NCBI GenBank assembly: GCA_964444135.1
Contig: CAYUFX010000013.1
Span: 1 to 64,000 of the forward strand
Reading direction: 5' to 3'
Source: NIOZ-UU13 sp964444135
GTDB lineage: Bacteria > Planctomycetota > Phycisphaerae > Sedimentisphaerales > Anaerobacaceae
DNA: 64,000 bases
Of this stretch, positions 54,752-61,859 are shown in pieces. Both the position numbers and the translations under genes were made by a program. Within the stretch, counting starts at the first letter, position 1, and each line of letters begins with the position of its first letter. A model generated the notes under the pieces. That model made no database searches. It worked only from the letters and a program-made list of their open reading frames with translations, and had not been told where the DNA came from.

Positions 54752-54785
54752 AAAAAGGGGCCTATACCGAAATGGTATAGGTCCC
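54752..54785 (-). terminator. GGGCCTATAC-type terminator of the 54941 gene
   Basis: GGGGCCTATACC, loop GAAAT and GGTATAGGTCCC form a 12-bp stem with one G-T pair. TTTTT follows on the minus strand. Confidence 0.8.
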
Positions 54786-54839
54786 TAAATGGTCCAAATC
54801 TTTAGTTGCTCACCAAGCCACCCTGGCTGGGCGCCGCGG

Positions 54840-54911
54840 CGACTGCTGGTCTGTCACAACAGCATAGTCCTTGAAATTGACCGTGCCGTTCTGATTCAGG
54901 TCTTCTTCAAT
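54840..54911 (-). pseudogene. Dockerin-like relic downstream of the 54941 gene
   Basis: On the minus strand a frame shifted from the 54941 gene encodes EEDLNQNGTVNFKDYAVV. This resembles one calcium loop of the dockerin-like tails common in this phylum. It begins some 30 bases after the stop codon and has no start of its own. It may be the remains of a C-terminal anchor cut off by a frameshift. Confidence 0.4.
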
Positions 54912-54940
54912 CGAGAATACCAATGCCAGGAGCAACCGTC

Positions 54941-57900
54941 TCACTCAGTCGAGACTTCAAGGCGTACGTTATCCAAACCGATCCATGAATCGCCAGAGCT
55001 TACATTGGTAAACTCAATACCAATTTGGTGGCCGACTGATTCCGGAACATCGTTTGCTGCAAACGACAGTGAATACTCCTGCATGTCGTCCGTTAGAGTA
55101 ACTTCATTGCTCGCAACCGGAACTCTGGTGCCGTTGTCATTATAATAGAGGGTCATCTGTACATTTGTAGCGGCCCAGGTAATCCTGGCATCCACTTTCA
55201 TTTCAAAAACGTCACCTTCGGCAATCGTATGGTCCGTCAACTGCCAAGCCGAAGGGTCACCACTCATTAAATAAGCGGTCCAATCACCATCCGTGGGTGT
55301 GAATCCCGTCTCTACTCCCGAGTCAACCGGCGGCGCATCGGTGTTCCAACCTGGGACGTTGTCAAAGCCTGCCTGCTTTTCTGTTCCGGGCAGTTCAAAG
55401 CTGAAGTTTTCAACCGCCACCGGTTCTGGTGGCGGCGGAGGATACAGCCGAATATCATCGAAGTACATTGTACCTGAACCGCCAGCCAATGGATTGTTCT
55501 TATTACCAAGACCAATAGAAATCGTGTTGACATTAGCCAATTTCACACCCTGGTCAGCAAAAGCCTGCAGGTCAATATTCCATTGTGTCCAGGTAGTTAT
55601 CTGCGCTGCATCAGGATTGTCATTAGTGACCACAGCGCTATCGTTGAGAGCAACATACAAAGTCTCGGCAGCGTTAGCTGAATCGCCTATGAACCAAATC
55701 GTCAATGTGCTGACACCATTCTCAGTCCAGTCACGCGGATAAGTCAGCGTCAAAGTTGCCTCAGAGTACCCAACACTGTTGTCGTAGAAATACGGCATTG
55801 ACTGGATGCCGCCGTGAACAATCCTTTGCTCGGCATAAGGAGGAAGCTCATTACCAACGAGAGCTCCATTTGTCGGGATTTCATAACCATCCAGCCACGC
55901 TTCAAATATCCTGTTGCTCTCGGGGTCAGGGGGGTCAATGTCGTTGTAAGACTCAAAATCGTCCACAACAAGGAAGTTGGCGGTCGTAAAGCTCCAAAGA
56001 CTGCCAATCCACGGGCTGTCGGGATTGACGTTATTGACCTCGTCAATACGCCAATAATAGGTGGCATCCCATTCGAGTTTTCCGGGTTCATAGCTCTCGT
56101 CACCAAGTGTCTTTGTGCCTTTATACTCGGGCGAAGCTTCGGTGGCATTCTTCACAGCTTCTTCATCCGTGCCGAAGTACACCTCGTGTGAAACGGCGTA
56201 ATCTCCCGCTTTCCACTTAAGGATAGGTGTGTGCTTTACACCCGTAGCGCCATTACGTGGATTCGAGCTGCCGGCCTTTATAGGCAGCGCCAATGCAGCC
56301 TGCGGAATGAGCTGCTTTGGAGTGGATGGGCTTTCCCAGCGCAGCTCTGCTATCGCATTACCCGTGTTCTCAAAATACTCCATTACAATGCTGTAGGTAT
56401 TCCCAGCGATAAGGTCAATCGTTCCACTGTGTTCGATTGGGTATAATGGAACCGATTCCCAGGAATCAACAAGCTGTTTACCGCCTACCCATAGTCGTAC
56501 ACCATCATCGGTCTTGGGGTAGAAGGTGTAGGTCTCAGTATATCCAGCCTCTACTTCACCAGTCCATCTGGCTGAGAAGTCATCATCGCCGACCGCTGGA
56601 TCCGGCCCTCCGGGGTCGCCCCAATTATAGTTAATTTGAGGGTCTGTACGGGTCAGAATGAAAGTCCTAAGGTCCGTACCTTCGTAGTAATCTGCTCGTA
56701 GACCTCCACCAGCTTTTGCAGTCTTAAAGCTCCAGACGTTGCCTGTATGTGTAACGAAGCCGTCAAACTCATCGACCCGCCAATAATAAGTCTTCTCTCG
56801 CTCAAGAGTGCCGGGAGTATAGGTTGCAACTCCTATTTGATCTCCTTCGGTAGCACTGCTCACACTATCAAAATCATCACCGAAGTACACGGTGTGTATT
56901 TTCGCACCATGACCTGCTGTCCAGCTAAGAGTTGCATGCGGGTCCACAAATTTGGAGTCGTTAGGCGGGTTGGGTTCATAGGCCGATTTGGTGGGAACTA
57001 AAAAACTCCACACATCACCTGTATATATCGTACCATCGGCACTAACTTCATCGATCCTCCAGTAATACGTCGTGCCTGGTACAAGACCCTCCGGATAGGG
57101 AAAACCGGGAAAGCCAAGAGTATATTCCATTAAAGTCTGGTTGCCCTGGAACGTATCGCCAGTTCCAGCCTCCACATCAGCAAAACTTTCACCGAAGTAC
57201 ACATCGTGCGAGACAGCAGAGGGTGCCGCCAGCCAGCTAAGAGATGCCCATGTATCCGCATGGATAGCACCGTCAGCAGGGTTGGGATTAGCTGCCTTGT
57301 TACTCGCCTCGAGTGCAGCAACTGCCCACACACTCGGATCCTGCCAACCATTTCCATCCGTTGAATACCAGGAAACCTGTGAGTCTCGATTACCACCGTC
57401 GTCATCATCGTTAATCCATACATCGAAACCAATCAGTTGGCCAGGCGTTGCCGGCTCACCCATTATGCTCATCCACGGCAGCTTGATTTCAAGAAGATAA
57501 CCGTCGTCGGTCGTAGCTACAGCGTATTCAACACCCACTAAGCTGGGAGCTCCGTGGTGGATTGCACTGGGTTCTTCCAAGACTTCGTTATTCCACCAAC
57601 AGGTATACTGGTGGTCATTTTCGTCCACTGAAGAGCCTTTGCTATTATCACCGTCGACATAGACTTCGACACTGTCATCGTTCCATTTATTGGTGCCCCC
57701 TCCCGAGTCGTTAGTCAGAGTATCATCTTTCACCACGGCCAGGACGTACAGATATTCCCAGTTCCAGAGGGCCCGCCAGGTGCCGGAGCAATCTGCAGGC
57801 GAACTGGGGGCGGTTCCTACTTGACTGGTGCCTATCGTCTGTTCTGTCGAAAAAAACCATACCTCATCGATTCTGCCATCGAGCACCGGCATGACCCCCG

Positions 57901-57991
57901 GGCTGGGGATGACCACGTCTTGAGCCGGGACCCCGCTAACCAAACTCAGCACAAAAACAAGAGAAAATACACAAATCAATTTTTTGCACAT
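54941..57991 (-). CDS. Secreted CBM9-like / PA14 / DDFESY protein of the LamG array
   Basis: The 1016 residues run: signal peptide 1-23; CBM9-like domain at about 24-232 (VLDGRIDEVWFF, WEYLYVLAVVKDDTL, NDDSVEVYVDGDNS, LLEIKLPW); two WRVDE-type modules to about 425; a PA14 domain at about 428-575 (GLRADYYEGTDL to AELRWESPS, with KTDDGVRLWVGGKQLVDSW); a third module; the FESYNDIDPPDPESNRIF domain from about 681; and an extra sandwich domain at about 865-1016 (ENFSFELPGTEKQ to SWIGLDNVRLEV). This member has exchanged the LamG head for a CBM9-like head. It has its own promoter, leader and terminator. No catalytic domain is visible. Confidence 0.88.
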   Translation of the reverse strand: MCKKLICVFSLVFVLSLVSGVPAQDVVIPSPGVMPVLDGRIDEVWFFSTEQTIGTSQVGTAPSSPADCSGTWRALWNWEYLYVLAVVKDDTLTNDSGGGTNKWNDDSVEVYVDGDNSKGSSVDENDHQYTCWWNNEVLEEPSAIHHGAPSLVGVEYAVATTDDGYLLEIKLPWMSIMGEPATPGQLIGFDVWINDDDDGGNRDSQVSWYSTDGNGWQDPSVWAVAALEASNKAANPNPADGAIHADTWASLSWLAAPSAVSHDVYFGESFADVEAGTGDTFQGNQTLMEYTLGFPGFPYPEGLVPGTTYYWRIDEVSADGTIYTGDVWSFLVPTKSAYEPNPPNDSKFVDPHATLSWTAGHGAKIHTVYFGDDFDSVSSATEGDQIGVATYTPGTLEREKTYYWRVDEFDGFVTHTGNVWSFKTAKAGGGLRADYYEGTDLRTFILTRTDPQINYNWGDPGGPDPAVGDDDFSARWTGEVEAGYTETYTFYPKTDDGVRLWVGGKQLVDSWESVPLYPIEHSGTIDLIAGNTYSIVMEYFENTGNAIAELRWESPSTPKQLIPQAALALPIKAGSSNPRNGATGVKHTPILKWKAGDYAVSHEVYFGTDEEAVKNATEASPEYKGTKTLGDESYEPGKLEWDATYYWRIDEVNNVNPDSPWIGSLWSFTTANFLVVDDFESYNDIDPPDPESNRIFEAWLDGYEIPTNGALVGNELPPYAEQRIVHGGIQSMPYFYDNSVGYSEATLTLTYPRDWTENGVSTLTIWFIGDSANAAETLYVALNDSAVVTNDNPDAAQITTWTQWNIDLQAFADQGVKLANVNTISIGLGNKNNPLAGGSGTMYFDDIRLYPPPPPEPVAVENFSFELPGTEKQAGFDNVPGWNTDAPPVDSGVETGFTPTDGDWTAYLMSGDPSAWQLTDHTIAEGDVFEMKVDARITWAATNVQMTLYYNDNGTRVPVASNEVTLTDDMQEYSLSFAANDVPESVGHQIGIEFTNVSSGDSWIGLDNVRLEVSTE

Positions 57992-58026
57992 AATAATCCT
58001 CCTTCACAAAAAGTTAAAATAACCGT

Positions 58027-58046
58027 GCTCTGGCCACGCACCAAAA
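58027..58046 (-). promoter_or_regulatory. TTTTGGTGYGTGGCC leader motif, copy 3
   Basis: On the minus strand it reads TTTTGGTGCGTGGCCAGAGC, a diverged copy of the motif. It lies 36 bases before the start of the 54941-57991 gene. Confidence 0.55.
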
Positions 58047-58125
58047 CATTCGTTCCCGCAGAGGCGGGATATGAACGGCTAATTGAAGTGTTAAATATCT
58101 ACACTGCGAAGCACCTGTACTCGCG

Positions 58126-58230
58126 TTACTCCCTTTGCTGTCTGCAACACCTGTGCCTGCGCAACCGCAGGTGCAGGCAGCGGACAAGGGGGTGCGAGCA
58201 CAAAGTTTCTACTACAACTCCATACCTCAC
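58126..58230 (-). CDS. Possible 34-residue leader ORF
   Basis: GGAGG lies upstream of a GTG at 58230. The frame reads VRYGVVVETLCSHPLVRC and ends in TAA at 58126. Compared with 54291-54392, four of the eight changes in the first 13 codons are silent third-base changes. In this copy the ATG seen in the other leader is ACG, so GTG is the conserved start. The TAA comes from a CAA codon in the other copy. Confidence 0.35.
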   Translation of the reverse strand: MRYGVVVETLCSHPLVRCLHLRLRRHRCCRQQRE

Positions 58231-58333
58231 GTAATACCTCCTCCTTTCTCGAAAGACTAACAAACACTCCAAACGTCAGAGTATCATAATCCATAGATAC
58301 CTACCTGCACTCGTACAAAGCTCACTAAATCTA

Positions 58334-58363
58334 TTTATACCAAAGTAGCGGCTTTGACGTCAA
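58334..58363 (-). promoter_or_regulatory. TTGACG-N18-TATAAA promoter of the 54941 gene
   Basis: On the minus strand TTGACG lies at 58358-58363 and TATAAA at 58334-58339. TTTTCC precedes the -35, as in the promoter at 61590. Confidence 0.8.
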
Positions 58364-58461
58364 GGAAAATCTCACGAATTGTCCCTGCTTTTTTAACAAT
58401 TTCAAAGAAAATCGTCAATCTCCGCTGGCTGGGCGTCGCGTCGACTGCAAAATAATCATTT

Positions 58462-58499
58462 AAAAGGGGCCTATACGGAATCACTCAGTACAGGCCCCG
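58462..58499 (-). terminator. GGGCCTATAC-type terminator of the 58610 gene
   Basis: GGGGCCTATACGGA, loop ATCAC and TCAGTACAGGCCCC form a 14-bp stem with two mismatches, followed by TTTTA on the minus strand. Confidence 0.75.
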
Positions 58500-58609
58500 A
58501 ATTGACACAAATCTGCAATATCAACCCCGTCCCGTTTTCAATGGGCGGGGTCAACCGCACCCCCATATCTTGCTTCGCAAGAAGCAATGGGGTCAAGCCA
58601 AATCTCGGC

Positions 58610-61315
58610 TTACGGTGCCGGCTCCGGCGGCGGAGGATATAGACGAATATCGTCAAAGTACATCGTACCTGAACCACCAGCCAACGGATTGTCCCTGTTA
58701 CCAAGACCAAGGGCAATCGTATTGACATTGGCAAGGTTCACGCCGAACGCCTGCAGGTCAACATTCCATTGGGTCCACTCATTAATCAGCGCTGCGTCCG
58801 GATTATCGTGATAGACCACAGCATTGCCGTTGAGAGCAACATACAACGGCTCAGGGTCATTAACGGCCATTGCTGCACCAATGGCCTCATGGGTCCAAAC
58901 CATCGGACTAACCGAACCGGTAGTCTGGACATTTGAGAATTCAGCCACACATGTTGCGTCAACGTTATGGCTTGTCAATGCCAGACCTATATAAACATTT
59001 GGACTCATCGAGATTAGCGGAGACTCAGCACCTTCCACCGGCACCCATGTAACGCCGTTCGCCGAGTGGGAGGCCGTAAACCGGCCCGTCGCGTCGCGTT
59101 CTAATTTCACCCAATGCGGGGCGTTAATGCCACCCTGGTTCCAGTTGACACTGGGACCGCCGGTAGTGGGTCGATTCTGGGAGGCAACTCCATTACTGGG
59201 CGTAATACACACAAATGCGTGTTTTGAGCCTGGGTCGAGCGACTCTCGAATCATCACGCCGGCCTTGGCCCATCCGTTCGTGTTCTCTACGCTTAGCACC
59301 TGCGCCGAAATCGTCCCGGCACCGGACAACTGTTTGAAGACGTAGCGGAACTCGTCAGCCGTGTCCCAAACATCTGTGCCTGCGCCACTCATCGTGTAGG
59401 TTCCAGCCGGGTCCTCAATCAAACCTGCGGGATTGCCTCTGAACCAAATCGATAATGTGTTAACACCGTTCTCGGTCCAGTCACGCGGGTAAGTCAATGT
59501 CAAAGTCGCCTCAGAGTACCCAACACTGTTGTCGTAGAATACAGGCATCGACTGGCTGCCGCTGTGAACGATAGTTTGCTCTGCAAAAGGAGGAGTGTCA
59601 TAACCAACTAAAGAACCGTTTGTCGGGTTGTCATATCCGTCTATCCACACGTTAAATATCCTGTTGCTTTCGGGGTCGGCGGGGTCAAGGTCATTGTAGG
59701 ACTCAAAATCGTCCACGACAAGGTAGTTGGCGGTCGTGAAGCTCCATAGGCTGCCTATCCACGGACTGTCGGGATTGGCATTATTGACCTCGTCAATACG
59801 CCAATAGTAAGTTGTATCCCACAGGAGTTTTACGGGTTCAAAGGTCTCAGAACCAAGGTCAGTGGTGCCTTTGTACTCTGGTGAACCTGTATCGGCATTT
59901 TTCACGGCATCTTCATCGGTGCCGAAATAGACCTGATGCGAAGCAGCATAGACTCCCGGCGACCAGGTAAGAATTGCTATCTGCTTTACATCCACAGCAC
60001 CGTTAGAAGGGTCCGGATTCCCGACTGCACCCTGAGTAGTAAAGCTCCAGACGTGGCCTTTATAGGTGGCGATGGCATCAAACTCATCGACCCGCCAGTA
60101 GTAGGTCTTTGCAAATTTAAGTGTGCCGGGGTCATAAGTTGTAGCTCCCTGCGGCAGACCTCCGGTGGCATTATTTACATCATCAAAATTATCGCCAAAG
60201 TAAACTGTGTGTAATTTAGCATTAAAACCTCCCGTCCAGCTAAGGGTCACATCCGTATCTACAAACTCGGCAGCATCAGCCGGGTCTGGTGCATAGGCAG
60301 TCTTGGGTGGAACCGTAAAGCTCCAGACATTACCTTTCCAGGGACTATTCGGCTCGGTATCGTTGACCTCATCGATTCGCCAGTAGTACGTCGTGCCCGG
60401 AGCGAGACCATCCGGATAAGGGAAACCGGGAAAGCCAGCAACAAAAAACGTGTTGGGCTGGTTGCCCTGGAAGGTGCCCTCGGCGCCGTCGTTCACATCG
60501 TCGAAGTTTTCTGCTAAGTACACATCGTGTGAGACGGCAAAACCTCCCGGCTTCCAGCTAAGGTTCACCCATGTATCGGTATGCGTAGTGCCATCAACCG
60601 GCTCGGGTCCCCAGGCATACGGCCATATCTCACCTTTCATAGCGCCCAGAACCTCAACCTCTGTGAGGACATGGTCGTAAATGCGGATGTCATCCATCAG
60701 GCCGTGATAGTTCCGACCGGCATTGTTCCAGGAACCGAAGTTAAGGGGGCCCAAAAAGTCTCCCCCGCTTCCGCCCGTTCCTTCGGCTTCCAACACGCCA
60801 TTAAGGTAGAGCTGTGAAGCACTGCCCCCCTCATCAGTAACCGTCACCACAGCATGGTACCATTCGTTTTCCTGTAAAACAGTAGTTGAAGTTACATCCG
60901 GTCCGCTGTTGAAATCAGCGTTTAATAGACTGGTAGTCTCCCGTAAATGGAGGTGCATAGCACCAGTAGCCCAGGCGTCGGTATGCATCACTGCGTAGTA
61001 GTCTTGGTCTGCGGACGTATACGGTATGTCCCGGGGTCTAAGCCATAGGGCTAACGACCAGGTCCCTTCCACCACCCGGTCATCCATATCAATGTAGGTG
61101 GATGAGCCGTCAAAGTCCAGGGCAAGGCCTATCTGGCCATCCACCCAGTTGGCCGTACCACCGATGGTGCCATCGTGTCCGTTACCGGACAAGTCCATTG
61201 CGACTGTGCCAGAACCCTCATCAAGGGGCCAGTGCGCCACCAGACCTGCTGAGGCATTGCCTGCAATGACCGGCACCAAAACAAAAGAGACTAAATATAT
61301 CAATTTCCTGCACAT
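58610..61315 (-). CDS. Secreted LamG-family protein 6 with an inserted DUF1349-like domain
   Basis: The 901 residues comprise a signal peptide (1-22), a LamG domain at about 23-230 (GLVAHWPLDEGSGTVAMDLS to LMDDIRIYDHVLTEVEV), three WRVDE-type modules and the FESYNDLDPADPESNRIF domain. That last domain is split after WFRGN by about 195 residues (about 625-820). The insert resembles DUF1349/regulation-of-enolase-like concanavalin folds (TDVWDTADEFRYVF, AGVMIRESLDPGSKHAFVCI, HWVKLERD). The host domain resumes with EPLYVALNGNAVV. It has its own promoter and terminator. Confidence 0.88.
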   Translation of the reverse strand: MCRKLIYLVSFVLVPVIAGNASAGLVAHWPLDEGSGTVAMDLSGNGHDGTIGGTANWVDGQIGLALDFDGSSTYIDMDDRVVEGTWSLALWLRPRDIPYTSADQDYYAVMHTDAWATGAMHLHLRETTSLLNADFNSGPDVTSTTVLQENEWYHAVVTVTDEGGSASQLYLNGVLEAEGTGGSGGDFLGPLNFGSWNNAGRNYHGLMDDIRIYDHVLTEVEVLGAMKGEIWPYAWGPEPVDGTTHTDTWVNLSWKPGGFAVSHDVYLAENFDDVNDGAEGTFQGNQPNTFFVAGFPGFPYPDGLAPGTTYYWRIDEVNDTEPNSPWKGNVWSFTVPPKTAYAPDPADAAEFVDTDVTLSWTGGFNAKLHTVYFGDNFDDVNNATGGLPQGATTYDPGTLKFAKTYYWRVDEFDAIATYKGHVWSFTTQGAVGNPDPSNGAVDVKQIAILTWSPGVYAASHQVYFGTDEDAVKNADTGSPEYKGTTDLGSETFEPVKLLWDTTYYWRIDEVNNANPDSPWIGSLWSFTTANYLVVDDFESYNDLDPADPESNRIFNVWIDGYDNPTNGSLVGYDTPPFAEQTIVHSGSQSMPVFYDNSVGYSEATLTLTYPRDWTENGVNTLSIWFRGNPAGLIEDPAGTYTMSGAGTDVWDTADEFRYVFKQLSGAGTISAQVLSVENTNGWAKAGVMIRESLDPGSKHAFVCITPSNGVASQNRPTTGGPSVNWNQGGINAPHWVKLERDATGRFTASHSANGVTWVPVEGAESPLISMSPNVYIGLALTSHNVDATCVAEFSNVQTTGSVSPMVWTHEAIGAAMAVNDPEPLYVALNGNAVVYHDNPDAALINEWTQWNVDLQAFGVNLANVNTIALGLGNRDNPLAGGSGTMYFDDIRLYPPPPEPAP

Positions 61316-61357
61316 AATAGTCCTCCTTCAAAAAGAGTTAAAATGATTATGAATTAT

Positions 61358-61377
61358 GCTTTGGCCACACACCAAAA
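61358..61377 (-). promoter_or_regulatory. TTTTGGTGYGTGGCC leader motif, copy 4
   Basis: On the minus strand it reads TTTTGGTGTGTGGCCAAAGC, followed by ATAATTCATAATCATTTTAACTC and then the GGAGG of the 58610-61315 gene. Confidence 0.6.
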
Positions 61378-61589
61378 CACCCGTTGTCTTCGACAAGCAT
61401 CTATGAGCATTGTCGAATTTCGATTGCCAATTGACGATTTGAAACGGAGAAATAGAAATCGTAAATTGAAGATTTTACGGCTTGAACCTACCTCCTTCCT
61501 TTTTTACAAAAAATTATAGAAGTTCTGCCTACCGAAAGGCTAAGAATCCATAAAAACCACCTCTTATGGCATAAACCTTTCCAAATATA

Positions 61590-61619
61590 CTTATAACAAA
61601 TTAGGTGTCTTGCCGTCAA
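61590..61619 (-). promoter_or_regulatory. TTGACG-N18-TATAAG promoter of the 58610 gene
   Basis: On the minus strand TTGACG is at 61614-61619 and TATAAG at 61590-61595, 18 bases apart. An AAGGAAGGAGG box lies about 85 bases downstream, but without a leader ORF like the other units. Confidence 0.75.
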
Positions 61620-61745
61620 GGAAAAAACTCGAGTTTTGCATACCTTTTTAAGAGCCTCAAATCTAATTTTTTTCCCAAGAAAGCTAAGGTACCTTGAATA
61701 AGTTTTTCGACAATAACTTTGATTGAGTCTTCACTTCAGAGCTTT

Positions 61746-61802
61746 TCATTCCTGGATTCCCGCTCCTTCGACTCTGCTCAGGACAGGTTTCGCGGGAATG
61801 AT
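61746..61802. repeat. Dispersed TCATTCC / ATTCCCGC palindromic repeat
   Basis: ATTCCCGC (61756-61763) is mirrored by GCGGGAAT (61792-61799). Between them lies a CTTCGACTCTGCTCAGGACAG segment typical of a second dispersed repeat. It sits between the LamG array and the TPR gene. Confidence 0.6.
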
Positions 61803-61859
61803 AGGGAAATGATTGTCTAAAACCTTTCTAATAGCAGCTTAGCACTGGGCAAATTAATA

